Source of the DNA: JALORV01 sp963754065
Lineage (GTDB): Bacteria; Pseudomonadota; Gammaproteobacteria; Burkholderiales; Burkholderiaceae_F
NCBI GenBank assembly: GCA_963754065.1
Contig: CAVWFH010000034.1
Location: 186,001-250,000 of the forward strand
Direction: 5' to 3'
DNA: 64,000 nt
The notes under the pieces: model-generated
Databases searched by the model: none
The model's input: the letters and a program-made list of their open reading frames with translations, nothing else
What the model was told of the DNA's origin: nothing
Position numbers and translations under genes: made by a program
In this document: positions 29,575 through 38,519 of the stretch, in pieces
Layout: every line of letters starts with the position of its first letter
Numbering within the stretch: the first letter of the stretch is position 1

Positions 29575-30672
29575 ATGAGCAACGAACCGGCGTCGGCTGA
29601 AGCCTTGCGGGTCGAGGGCGTGCACAAGGCCTTCGGGGACTTTGTTGCGCTCAGGTCGATCGATCTTGTCGTTCCGCCGGGCGAACTGGTGTGCTTCCTC
29701 GGCCCGTCAGGCTGCGGCAAGACCACGCTGTTGCGGATCATCGCCGGGCTCGAACGGCAGACCCGTGGCCGAATCCTGCAGAACGGGCGCGATGTTTCCT
29801 TCGCACCGCCGGCAGCGCGCGACTACGGCATCGTGTTTCAGTCTTACGCCTTGTTCCCCAATCTCTCGATTGCGCAGAACGTCGCCTATGGACTGGTCAA
29901 TCGGCGCAAGGGGCGCGAAGAAATTGCGGCACGCGTGCAGGAGTTGCTGACCCTCGTCGGACTGACCGACGCGGGAAGCAAATACCCCAGCCAGATGTCC
30001 GGTGGCCAGCAGCAGCGCGTTGCACTTGCGCGGGCACTGGCGACTTCGCCGAGCCTGCTGCTGCTGGATGAGCCGCTGTCAGCGCTCGATGCGAAGGTGC
30101 GCGAGCGGCTTCGCAGCGAGATCCGGCAGTTGCAGCGCCGGCTTAAGGTGACGACGATCATGGTGACGCACGACCAGGAGGAGGCGCTTTCAATGGCCGA
30201 TCGCGTCGTCGTGATGAATCAGGGCAACATCGAGCAGGTCGGCTCGCCGAGCGATGTCTACGAACGTCCGGCGACGCCGTTTGTGGCCGACTTTCTCGGC
30301 AAGGCCAACGTCCTCAAGGGCGTCGCGCTCGGCGGGGGGCGCTATCGCGTGGGTTCGGCCGAACTGGCATTGCCGGCTGATGAAAATCCGGTGGGCCGCA
30401 GTGTGCGGATCTATGTCCGGCCCGAGGACCGGCATGTCGAGGGGGACATTGCCGCACTGCCGAACCGACTGCGGGGCCGGATTGCGCGCATCGACTATCT
30501 CGGCACGTTCTGTCTGGCCGAACTGCGGTGCGAGGCGCTCGGCCAGCCGATGCTGATCTCCTACTCGCTCAACCAGTTGCACGATCTCGATGTGTGCGAG
30601 GGCGGTGAAGTCGAGATCGCGCTGCGTGTTGATCGCGTCCGCGTCTTTGCGGATGCCGTCGCCGCCGCCTGA
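29575..30672 (+). CDS. phnT: AEP ABC transporter, ATP-binding protein
   Basis: Import ATPase of 365 residues. Walker A GPSGCGKTT (about 43-51), signature MSGGQQQRVALARAL, Walker B LLLLDEPLSALD and the switch His in MVTHDQEEA are all intact. A C-terminal TOBE-like regulatory domain (about 245-360) follows, as in FbpC/PotA-type ATPases. It starts 9 bp after the terminator T tract and its 3' end overlaps the most likely permease start by 20 bp. Confidence 0.9.
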   Translation: MSNEPASAEALRVEGVHKAFGDFVALRSIDLVVPPGELVCFLGPSGCGKTTLLRIIAGLERQTRGRILQNGRDVSFAPPAARDYGIVFQSYALFPNLSIAQNVAYGLVNRRKGREEIAARVQELLTLVGLTDAGSKYPSQMSGGQQQRVALARALATSPSLLLLDEPLSALDAKVRERLRSEIRQLQRRLKVTTIMVTHDQEEALSMADRVVVMNQGNIEQVGSPSDVYERPATPFVADFLGKANVLKGVALGGGRYRVGSAELALPADENPVGRSVRIYVRPEDRHVEGDIAALPNRLRGRIARIDYLGTFCLAELRCEALGQPMLISYSLNQLHDLDVCEGGEVEIALRVDRVRVFADAVAAA

Positions 30673-32410
30673 GAAAACGCGGGTGAGCGCCATACCTGCC
30701 GACACGACGGTGAGCCGCGCACCGTCGCGCGCGGCCCTCGCAGGCGAGGCGCTGGCTGCGCGGGGCGGCCTGGTGCTGCTGGCGGTCGCGCTCTTCGTCT
30801 TCCTCACCGTGCCGCTGACGATGATCCTCGTGCGTGCGGTCGAGGGACGCGATGGCAGCTTTGCCGGCCTGGCCAACTTCATCCAGTACGTGCAGTCGCC
30901 TGCGCTGGCGCAATCGACGCTCAATACGCTGGTGTTTGCGCTTCTGACCACCGCGGTCACGGTGCCCGTCGCGTTCCTGTTTGCCTACGCGATCCAGCGC
31001 AGTTGCATTCCCGGCAAGGGTCTGTGGCGCAACATCGCGATGATTCCGATCCTCGCGCCGTCACTGCTCGCTGCGATCTCGTTCATCTACTTGTTCGGCA
31101 ACCAGGGTGCGCTGAAGTTCATGCTCGGGTGGGTCGGTCTGAAGTCGATCTACGGCATGCCCGGCATGGTGCTGGCGATGACCTTTGCGTCCTTTCCGCA
31201 CGCGGTGATGATCCTGATGGCGGCACTGGCGCTATCGGACGCGCGCCTGTACGAGGCGGCCGACTCGCTCGGAACGAACGAGCGGCGCAAGTTTTTCACG
31301 ATCACGTTGCCCGGGGCCAAGTACGGACTCGTTTCCGCCTGCATGGTCGTGTTCACGATGGCGGTGTCGGAGTTCGGCGTCCCCAAGGTGATCGGCGGCA
31401 ACACCAGCGTGCTCGCGGTCGATATCTACAAGCAGGTGATCGGCCAGCAGAACTTTTCGATGGGAGCGGTCGTCGGACTGGTGCTGCTGCTGCCGGCCGT
31501 CGTGGCCTTTGTCATCGACAATCTGATGCAGCGCCGCCAGCAGGCGCTGCTGACCGCACGCAGCGTGCCGTACCAGGCGCGCCGGGCGCCAGCGCGCGAT
31601 GGACTGCTGCTGGTGTTCGTCGTCCTGATCTCCGCGCTGCTGCTGCTGGTCGTCGGCATGGCGGCGTTCGGCTCGGTGGTCAAGTTCTGGCCCTACAACC
31701 TGTCGCTGACACTCAATCACTACACCTACGGCTTCGAGGAAGCCGGTATCGAGCATGCGTATCGCAACAGCCTGGTGATGGCGCTGTGGTGCGGTGTGCT
31801 CGGCGCTGCAATCACCTTTGCCGGTGCGTACTGGCTGGAAAAGACCCGGGGTTCCAATCTCCTGCGACCGCTGATCCGGTTCCAGGCCATGCTGCCGATG
31901 GCCGTGCCGGGCATGGTGCTGGGCATCGGCTACATCCTGTTCTTCAACCTGCCGACGAATCCGTTGAACTTCCTGTACGGGAGCATGGGGATCCTGGTGA
32001 TCTCGACGATCGTGCACTTCTACTCATCGAGCCACCTGACGGCGGTAACGGCCCTCAAGCAGATCGACAGCGAGTTCGAGTCCGTCTCGGCCTCGCTGAA
32101 GGTTCCGTTCTACAAGACCTTCTGGCGCGTCACCGTTCCGGTGTGCCTGCCGTCGATCCTCGACATCGGTCGCTACTATTTCGTCAACGCGATGACGACG
32201 ATCTCGGCGGTGGTGTTCCTGTACTCGCCGAAGACCACGCTGGCTTCGATCTCGATCCTGCAACTGGACGAAGCGGGGGCGATTGGCTCAGCCGCCGCGA
32301 TGGCAACGCTGATCGTGGTGACCTCCGCTGTCGTGACTGGCGTACTGTTTGCAATCGAGTGGTGGCTGATCCGACGCACGCAATCCTGGCGCAACACAGC
32401 GCAGCAATAG
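30653..32410 (+). CDS. phnU: AEP ABC transporter, fused double permease
   Basis: Inner-membrane permease of about 585 residues carrying two BPD-type transmembrane domains in tandem (roughly 75-290 and 345-560), about twelve helices, as in FbpB-like importers. The EAA-type coupling loops are EAADSLGTNERRKFFTITLPG and, in the second half, FESVSASLKVPFYKTFWRVTVP. One polypeptide thus replaces two permease subunits. Starts at ATG 30653 (overlapping phnT) or GTG 30683 (11 bp after its stop) are both possible; neither has a strong ribosome-binding site. Confidence 0.87.
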   Translation: MPSPPPEKTRVSAIPADTTVSRAPSRAALAGEALAARGGLVLLAVALFVFLTVPLTMILVRAVEGRDGSFAGLANFIQYVQSPALAQSTLNTLVFALLTTAVTVPVAFLFAYAIQRSCIPGKGLWRNIAMIPILAPSLLAAISFIYLFGNQGALKFMLGWVGLKSIYGMPGMVLAMTFASFPHAVMILMAALALSDARLYEAADSLGTNERRKFFTITLPGAKYGLVSACMVVFTMAVSEFGVPKVIGGNTSVLAVDIYKQVIGQQNFSMGAVVGLVLLLPAVVAFVIDNLMQRRQQALLTARSVPYQARRAPARDGLLLVFVVLISALLLLVVGMAAFGSVVKFWPYNLSLTLNHYTYGFEEAGIEHAYRNSLVMALWCGVLGAAITFAGAYWLEKTRGSNLLRPLIRFQAMLPMAVPGMVLGIGYILFFNLPTNPLNFLYGSMGILVISTIVHFYSSSHLTAVTALKQIDSEFESVSASLKVPFYKTFWRVTVPVCLPSILDIGRYYFVNAMTTISAVVFLYSPKTTLASISILQLDEAGAIGSAAAMATLIVVTSAVVTGVLFAIEWWLIRRTQSWRNTAQQ

Positions 32411-32428
32411 GCAGCAAGGGAGACTTCG

Positions 32429-33577
32429 ATGATTGTCGGTAACGATCCGATCCTGCTCACCCCCGGGCCACTGACGACGTCGCTGGCCACCAAGCAGGCC
32501 ATGCTGCGCGACTGGGGCTCGTGGGATGCCGCGTTCAATGCGATAACGGCCAGCCTGCGGCGCGACCTCGTCGACATCGTCAGCGGCGGCAACGAGTACA
32601 CCTGCGTGCCGCTGCAGGGCAGCGGCACGTTTTCCGTCGAGGCGGCGATCGGCACGCTCGTGCCGCCCGCATCGAAGGGAGGCAAGGTACTGGTCCCGAA
32701 CAATGGCGCCTATTGCGCGCGCATCGTCCGGATCTGCGGCTACCTCGGCCGCGCCGTCGTCGACCTGCCGGTGCCCGAGGACCAACCAGCGACCGCGGCA
32801 ATCGTCGAGGCGGCGCTGGCTGCCGATCCATCGATCACGCATGTCGCGCAGGTCCACTGCGAGACCGGCGCCGGCGTGCTCAACGACCTTGCAGGTATCG
32901 CGCAGGTCTGTGCACGGCGCGGCAAGAGGCTGATCGTCGATGCGATGAGTTCGTTCGCCGCGCTGCCGATCGATGTCGCGAGCGTTCCTTTCGACGCCCT
33001 GGTTGCTGCCAGCGGCAAGTGCCTCGAAGGCGTTCCCGGCATGGGTTTCGTCATCGTCCGGAAGAAAGTGCTCGAGGCCAGCGGCGGCAACGCCCATTCA
33101 CTGGCGATGGACCTGCACGATCAGTATGTCTACATGGAGAAGACGACGCAGTGGCGCTACACGCCGCCGACGCACGTCGTGGCCGCGCTGCGCGCCGCGG
33201 TAGATCAGTACAAGGAAGCGGGCGGCCAGCCGGCGCGCCTCGCGCGCTACGCAGGGAACTGCCGCATGCTGATCGAAGGCATGGCAGCGCTCGGTTTTCG
33301 TCCGTTCCTGAAGCCCGAGGTGCAGGCACCGATCATCGTCACCTTCCACGCCCCATCGGACCCCGCGTACACCTTCAAAGCCTTTTACGAGAGAACGCGC
33401 GAGCGTGGCTACATCCTGTACCCGGGCAAGCTGACGCAGGTCGAGACGTTCCGAGTAGGCTGTATCGGTGCGATCGACTTCAACGAGATGCGCAATGTGG
33501 TGGCGGCGGTCGCACAGACGCTCAAGGACATGGGGATCACGACAGTGACTCCGGCAAGTCCACGCATGGCCGCGTGA
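32429..33577 (+). CDS. phnW: 2-aminoethylphosphonate:pyruvate transaminase
   Basis: PLP enzyme (382 residues, class V fold) that transfers the amino group of AEP to pyruvate, giving phosphonoacetaldehyde and L-alanine. PLP lysine is Lys197 in SGKCLEGVPGMGF; Asp171 in VDAMSSF contacts the pyridine nitrogen. The N-terminal LLTPGPLTTS is characteristic. A GGGAG ribosome-binding site precedes ATG 32429, 18 bp after the permease gene. It is the last gene of the plus operon, followed by a 22-bp perfect palindrome. Confidence 0.95.
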   Translation: MIVGNDPILLTPGPLTTSLATKQAMLRDWGSWDAAFNAITASLRRDLVDIVSGGNEYTCVPLQGSGTFSVEAAIGTLVPPASKGGKVLVPNNGAYCARIVRICGYLGRAVVDLPVPEDQPATAAIVEAALAADPSITHVAQVHCETGAGVLNDLAGIAQVCARRGKRLIVDAMSSFAALPIDVASVPFDALVAASGKCLEGVPGMGFVIVRKKVLEASGGNAHSLAMDLHDQYVYMEKTTQWRYTPPTHVVAALRAAVDQYKEAGGQPARLARYAGNCRMLIEGMAALGFRPFLKPEVQAPIIVTFHAPSDPAYTFKAFYERTRERGYILYPGKLTQVETFRVGCIGAIDFNEMRNVVAAVAQTLKDMGITTVTPASPRMAA

Positions 33578-33590
33578 CGTGTTGGGCAAT

Positions 33591-33612
33591 GCCCGCCGGA
33601 CGTCCGGCGGGC
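33591..33612. terminator. Perfect 22-bp palindrome between phnW and the TPR gene
   Basis: GCCCGCCGGAC followed by its exact complement, 13 bp after the phnW stop and 48 bp from the converging TPR gene's stop. As RNA it folds into a 9-bp GC stem with a four-base loop. No T tract follows, so termination efficiency is uncertain. Confidence 0.5.
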
Positions 33613-33660
33613 ACGCTAGTGCGACTGCTGTCTATCGGAGCCCGTCCGCGTGTAGTGCAA

Positions 33661-34953
33661 TCACTTCTTCGGCGCCGCCAGGCGTTGCTTTGCGTCGTCG
33701 GCATACTGGGCCGGCAGTCCGATCGCGAGCGCGTTTTGGAAGGACTCTGTCGCTTTGCCGGCAGCACCTTGTTCGCTTTGGACAATGCCTAGCCGATAGT
33801 GAAGGATCGCGGATCGCGGCTCGAGGGCAAGAGCCTGATTGAGAGCGGCTTCGGCCTTTGGCAAATTCCCTCGTGCTCGTTCCACCCAGGCGAGCGTGTC
33901 GAAGTAGGCGGCCGCCTTGGGCTGCAATTCGGTGGCGCGCTTCGCCCATCCGGAGGCCTTCGTGAGATCGCCCTTGGCCTCGACTTCCAGCCATGCTGCG
34001 TTGTTAAGTATTTGCGCGTCTGTTTCCGAGAGTTCAATCGATCGCGCATAGGCCTGGCGCGCGCCCGGCTTGTCGCCGGTCGCAACGAGCAGATTGCCGA
34101 GTCGCCCGTGAGCGCCAGCATCGCGTGGATTCGCTTTGACGGCCGCCTGCGCCGTCGCGATCGCTCCCTTTGAATCGCCGCTGGCCAGAAGCACACTCGC
34201 ACGGTCCATCTGCAGCGCAGCAGACTTCGGCGCAATCTTGATGGCACGGTCCAACGCCGCAAGAGCTTCGGGGAAGCGTTTGCGCTCTGCTTCGACACGC
34301 GACAGCATCCGTAGAGGCTCGGGATCTTTGGGCGCGAGTCGGGCGGCCTTCTCAAAGGCTGCCGCAGCCTCGTCGGCTCGTTTGGCGCCGGCCAAGGCGA
34401 CTCCAAGGCCAAACTGCGCCGCGGCGTCGTTGGGACGAATCTTTACAACTCTTTCATACTCCAGGACAGCGCGCGACGGTTCCCCCATGCGCAGATAGAC
34501 ATCGGCGAGTTCCATTTGCGCTGGCGTCGATTCGGGTGACAGTCGCTTGGCCGTTTCGAACTCGGTCATGGCGCGGGGCAGATCTCCCCGGTTTCGGTAG
34601 AGTCGGCCGAGAGCAAGGTGCACGGGAACGCTTTTCGGTGCGAGCTGCAATGCCTGCTGCAGCAGCGATTCGGCTGCTGCCGGATTGCCTTTCCGCACCT
34701 CGATATCCGCCAAAGCGACCAGCGGCTCAGGGGATTTGGGTGCGAGCTGATTCGCCTTGCGGAACGAGGCTTCGGCGCCCTTGATGTCACCGTTGACCAG
34801 CTTTTGTATCCCGGCGCGGAACTCGGCTGCCGCGGGCGACTCCTTTGTCATCGTGAAGTCGATCGGCGGCGCAGACTCGCTGACTGCTGCGTGCGCAATT
34901 GGGCCGGACGCAATGATCATGGTCGCGGTGAAGACGAAGAGTGTCTGCCTCAT
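33661..34953 (-). CDS. Secreted TPR-repeat protein
   Basis: A 430-residue protein with a signal peptide (residues 1-22, ending IAHA) and about eleven consecutive 34-residue tetratricopeptide repeats from residue 41 to the end, several ending in a LAPKS or similar motif. It is a periplasmic or envelope scaffold with no catalytic domain. It lies directly downstream of the PEP-CTERM gene and shares its strand, but a terminator separates them. By eye the coding sequence is less GC-rich than the neighbours, suggesting a different origin. A partner role in surface-protein handling is only a suggestion from position. Confidence 0.85.
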   Translation of the reverse strand: MRQTLFVFTATMIIASGPIAHAAVSESAPPIDFTMTKESPAAAEFRAGIQKLVNGDIKGAEASFRKANQLAPKSPEPLVALADIEVRKGNPAAAESLLQQALQLAPKSVPVHLALGRLYRNRGDLPRAMTEFETAKRLSPESTPAQMELADVYLRMGEPSRAVLEYERVVKIRPNDAAAQFGLGVALAGAKRADEAAAAFEKAARLAPKDPEPLRMLSRVEAERKRFPEALAALDRAIKIAPKSAALQMDRASVLLASGDSKGAIATAQAAVKANPRDAGAHGRLGNLLVATGDKPGARQAYARSIELSETDAQILNNAAWLEVEAKGDLTKASGWAKRATELQPKAAAYFDTLAWVERARGNLPKAEAALNQALALEPRSAILHYRLGIVQSEQGAAGKATESFQNALAIGLPAQYADDAKQRLAAPKK

Positions 34954-35033
34954 GAGCGTTCCGCGGGATGGTGAAGCTTCAGTTTAGCCATGGTTGAAAG
35001 GCAACAACTTGTCTCAGCTGGAAGTTCTGGAGA

Positions 35034-35063
35034 CAAAAAAAGACGGCGCCTTAGGCGCCGTCT
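35034..35063 (-). terminator. Intrinsic terminator after the PEP-CTERM gene
   Basis: Read on the minus strand, a 10-bp stem AGACGGCGCC/GGCGCCGTCT with a three-base loop is followed by seven Ts. It lies 25 bp downstream of the PEP-CTERM stop codon at 35088. Confidence 0.88.
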
Positions 35064-35087
35064 TTTCAAGCTCAAAAGGACTTCTGA

Positions 35088-36111
35088 CTATTTCTGGCGA
35101 CGCCGACGCATTGCCGCAAGTCCCGCCAGCCCCAACCCTGCCAATGCCAGTGTTGTCGGCTCAGGCACTTCGGTCGGATCCTCGATTTCAAACGTTGACG
35201 TGATGAACAGGCCGAACACGTTGTCGTCGTTACGACGGGTTGCGCGTCAACAGCCGAAGGAACGATATCACCCGCAGCAACGAATGGCGACGCATTCGCT
35301 GAGTTGCCGAGTGCAAGGTTGTACAACTCGTCGTCATCATCGCCGTCAGTGCAGGCCGGATCGGGTTGCTCGCATTGTCACCCACGCCACCGGCCGTGAT
35401 CAGCCGGCCATTGTCAGCGACGAAGGGCGGAACCCGTCGTCGTTTCCTCCAGCGCAGCTCGTCAGACGACGCGAGGCCGGGATTACTGCTCGTCTGCACG
35501 TCGATCGTCGTGACCTGGCCCGTATTGTCGGGCGGGCCGTTGTAGCTGAAGCTCGACGCCAGTGACATAATGAAGTCACCGGTACGTAAGGGCTGACGCA
35601 AAGTTCAGCTGTCACGTGTCACCGCCGGTCGCCAGTTCACCGTCGAGGATGATTGCGGAGCCACCGATGGTCGATGCGTTGCGGTACACGACAACCAGCA
35701 CCGAGCCGTCGTTGTCTCCACGTTCAGTCAGTCTGAAGTTGTAGATACCGCCGCACCGCCGTCGATCGTCGGTTTCACCAGGCGGTGACGTCGTACACGA
35801 TCGTGTTGGCCGGATTGACGTTTGGCGTCAACAAGGTACCCATCGCCGGATTCAGAGCGGTGCCATTGAAGTGACCGGCGCACTCCGCCACCCCAACATG
35901 CTCGCGGTGTACAGGTAGGCCCTCAAAACGGTCGACCCAGCGGCGCTTGTGCCTGAAGCAGGCCCGATACCGCGCCATCGACGCCGAGGGCGTCGACGCT
36001 CAGGTTGGCGTCGGCGAAGAACTCATGCACGGCGAGCGTCGCCGATGCTGTCGATGCGGCTGCAGTCAGTGCCACTGCCAGTGCAAGCTTTCTCATACTC
36101 GGTTTCGTCAT
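35088..36111 (-). pseudogene. PEP-CTERM surface protein gene, interrupted by several indels
   Basis: The 5' end at ATG 36111 (ribosome-binding site AGGGGGA) encodes MTKPSMRKLALAVALTAAA, a signal peptide, then a mature start near TLAVHEFFADANL. The 3' end encodes VPEPTTLALAGLGLAGLAA followed by a basic tail (MRRRRQK) and a stop at 35088: a textbook PEP-CTERM sorting signal (motif, hydrophobic helix, Arg cluster) processed by exosortase. In between, recognisable pieces in different frames (YRNASTIGGSAIILDGELA; IMSLASSFSYNGPPDNTGQV; LYNLALGNSANASPFVAAGD; NDDNVFGLFITSTFEIEDPT) show at least four or five frameshifts, for example an extra T before NDDNVF. As written no full protein can be made. Sequence error is as likely as decay. 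Confidence 0.8.
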
Positions 36112-36167
36112 TTTTCCCCCTAGAGTGCCAAGCCACAAACCGACATCTGATCGGTGACGATGGACTA

Positions 36168-36184
36168 AGCATCAGGCGTGCCAG
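36168..36184 (-). promoter_or_regulatory. Sigma-54 (-24/-12) promoter of the PEP-CTERM gene
   Basis: The minus strand reads CTGGCACGCCTGATGCT: the -24 box TGGCACG is perfect, and the -12 box ATGCT differs from TTGCT by one base, with exact GG-N10-GC spacing. It lies about 57 bp upstream of ATG 36111. PEP-CTERM genes in other Proteobacteria are known to depend on RpoN with PrsK/PrsR, which fits. The 240-bp gap 36112-36352 holds nothing else recognised. Confidence 0.72.
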
Positions 36185-36352
36185 ATTCACAAATCTGTTT
36201 GAATTCCTGCATTTAGGAATTTGTTGCGAAGCATCAATTTCGGCAGACTGCAAACAATTCCGACACCTCTGCCAGCGACTTGCTGCTCTGGAGTTTGCTG
36301 AAATCGAGAAGTGAACTGACTACTCGCGACCGCTGGCAGGGGCTCGAAGGGG

Positions 36353-37206
36353 CTAGCGCCTACGCGCTTTGAGCGCAAAGACCCCTGCATGACCGCACCG
36401 ACCCCGGCCCAGCGTCGCGGAGTCAGATGCTCCTTCAGCAGCCGCGCGCCGATCAGCGTAGCGAACAGCACCGAGGTCTCTCGCAGGGATGCCACCAGGG
36501 CGACCGGCGCCTTCGTCATCGCCCACACCGAGATCGCATACGCCGCTGCCGACAAGCCGCCCCCGATCAGGCCGCGCGTGCGGCGCTGGACCAACGCTCG
36601 GCGAACGTCGAACCGTGTGTGGCGAGCATGTAGGCGGTGAACGGGACGCGTCGAGCACGAACAGCCAGACGATGTACGACCAGGCGTTGCCCGCGATCCG
36701 GGCACCGCTGCCATCGATGATGGTGTAAAGCGCGATGACACCGGCGTTGGCCAGCGCGAAGCCGACGGCTCGACCGTGCCCGTGAAGCGCGGCTCCGAGC
36801 CGTGCGGCCGGAGTGCCAGCGCGATCACACCGAGCGAGATCATCGCCATGCCGATCCAGCCGACGGCGCTCGGCCACTCACCCATCCAGAAGATGGCGAT
36901 TACCCCGGTCAGCAGCGGCGCCACGCCGCGCATCAGCGGATACACGAGCGACAGTTCGCCGCTGCGGTAGGCGTTGATCATCAGGTAGTAGTAGGCGACA
37001 TGCGTCGCCACGGACGCCAGGATGTACGGCCAGCTGGCGGCCGCCGGCAGCGGCACGAGGAACACGAACGGCAGTGCCACGAGCCCCGCGCCGGCGACGA
37101 TCGCGGCGGTGTCGAGCAGGACGTCGTTGCCGCCCTTGATCATCGCATTCCAGCTGGCGTGCAGTAGCGCAGCCAGCAGGACAGCAAAGGAAACCGTCAG
37201 GCTCAC
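36353..37206 (-). pseudogene. EamA/DMT-family transporter, at least four frameshifts
   Basis: From a likely GTG start at 37206 (VSLTVSFAVLLAALLHASWN) the first five helices read normally to FTG near 36775, then the frame changes to GRAVGFALANAGVIALYTII and IVWLFVLDA, changes again near 36648 to VPFTAYMLATHGSTFAERW, again near 36570 to RGLIGGGLSAAAYAISVWAM, and a last time near 36387 to AGVFALKARRR with the stop at 36353. Joined, the pieces give one ordinary ten-helix DMT transporter with good conservation in every piece. That pattern, indels without degraded residues, suggests sequence error or very recent inactivation. Substrate unknown. Confidence 0.78.
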
Positions 37207-37330
37207 AGCGAGTTGGGCGCGGCAGGCCCCTGTGCAACTGCCTGTGGCAGTCCGCAAGAAGTCGATCCGAGTCGCCGATGCGGCGCGGCAGCGCGATGCA
37301 GGCGGATACGGCGCGAGCGCCCGAGCAGAA

Positions 37331-38446
37331 TCAAACGATCACGGCATCGGCCGCCGTGTAGCCGAGGTTCAATGCTTTCGCCACCGCCTTGTACGTGACC
37401 TTGCCGGCGGCGATGTTGAGGCCCGCCTTCAGGTGTGGATCGTCGTGCAGCGCCTTGCGCCAGCCTTTGTCCGCGAGCGCCAGCGTGAACGGCAGCGTGG
37501 CGTTGTTCAGCGCATACGTCGACGTGCGGGGTACGGCACCCGGCATGTTCGCCACCATGTAATGCACGACGCCGTCGACGACATAGGTCGGTTCGGCATG
37601 CGTAGTCGGCCGACTGGTCTCGACACTGCCGCCCTGGTCGATCGCGACGTCGACGATGACGGAGCCGGCCTTCATCTTCGGCAACATGGCCTTCGTGATC
37701 AGCTTGGGTGCTTCGGCGCCGGGAATCAGCACGCCGGAGATCACGAGATCCGCGCGCAGCACCTCGCGCTCGACGTTGTCCTGGTTCGAGAACACGGTGA
37801 TCACCCGACCGTTGAACATCGCGTCGATGCGTCGCAGCGCATCGGTCGACTTGTCGATCACGACCACCTGTGCACCGGTGCCGACGGCCATCTGCGCGGA
37901 ATTGGTCCCGACCACGCCAGCGCCCAGGATGACGATGCGCCCCGGCGCCACGCCCGGCACACCGCCGAGGAGCATGCCCATGCCGCCGGCCGACTTCTCC
38001 AGGCAGCGTGCGCCCGCTTGCACTGCGAGCCGGCCTGCCACTTCGCTCATCGGCGCAAGCAGCGGCAGGCCGCCGGAAGGCGACGTGACCGTTTCGTAGG
38101 CAATACAGATCGCACCGCTGGCGACCAGGTCCTGAGCTTGCTCGGGATCCGGCGCCAGGTGGAGGTACGTGAAAAGCACCTGGCCCTCGCGCAGCTGCTT
38201 GCGTTCGATTGCCTGTGGTTCCTTGACCTTGACCACCATGTCGGCGCGCTTGAAGACCTCGGTCGCGCTGCCGACGACGTCGGCGCCGGCTTTGCGATAG
38301 TCGTCATCGGCGGCGCCGATGCCGGCACCGGCCTGTGTCTCGACGATCAGCTGGTGTCCGTGTGCGACGGCCTCCCGGACCGATGATGGCGTCATGCCGA
38401 CTCGGTACTCGTGAACCTTGATTTCCCTGGGTACGCCGATCAGCAT
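37331..38446 (-). CDS. ald: Alanine dehydrogenase
   Basis: NAD-dependent enzyme (371 residues) interconverting L-alanine with pyruvate and ammonium. The N-terminus MLIGVPREIKVHEYRVGMTP, catalytic-region KVKEPQ, LHLAPD and the Rossmann motif VILGAGVVGTNSAQMA identify it. Because PhnW makes alanine from pyruvate, this enzyme could recycle pyruvate and release the AEP nitrogen as ammonium; that link is inferred from proximity (it is 3.7 kb from phnW and on the other strand). No regulator of the Lrp type is adjacent. Confidence 0.95.
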   Translation of the reverse strand: MLIGVPREIKVHEYRVGMTPSSVREAVAHGHQLIVETQAGAGIGAADDDYRKAGADVVGSATEVFKRADMVVKVKEPQAIERKQLREGQVLFTYLHLAPDPEQAQDLVASGAICIAYETVTSPSGGLPLLAPMSEVAGRLAVQAGARCLEKSAGGMGMLLGGVPGVAPGRIVILGAGVVGTNSAQMAVGTGAQVVVIDKSTDALRRIDAMFNGRVITVFSNQDNVEREVLRADLVISGVLIPGAEAPKLITKAMLPKMKAGSVIVDVAIDQGGSVETSRPTTHAEPTYVVDGVVHYMVANMPGAVPRTSTYALNNATLPFTLALADKGWRKALHDDPHLKAGLNIAAGKVTYKAVAKALNLGYTAADAVIV

Positions 38447-38519
38447 CGCCGCCTCCGGATTGTTGTTCTGGGGCGGGATTGTGCCCGCTGTTCGTCTTGG
38501 CCGCGCTGGCGCGCTCGCT

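Noticed and set aside
35088..37206. Programmed frameshifting or a set of small overlapping genes
   Set aside because: There are too many shifts, no slippery sequences with pseudoknots, and joining the pieces gives two ordinary proteins; indels or errors explain it better.
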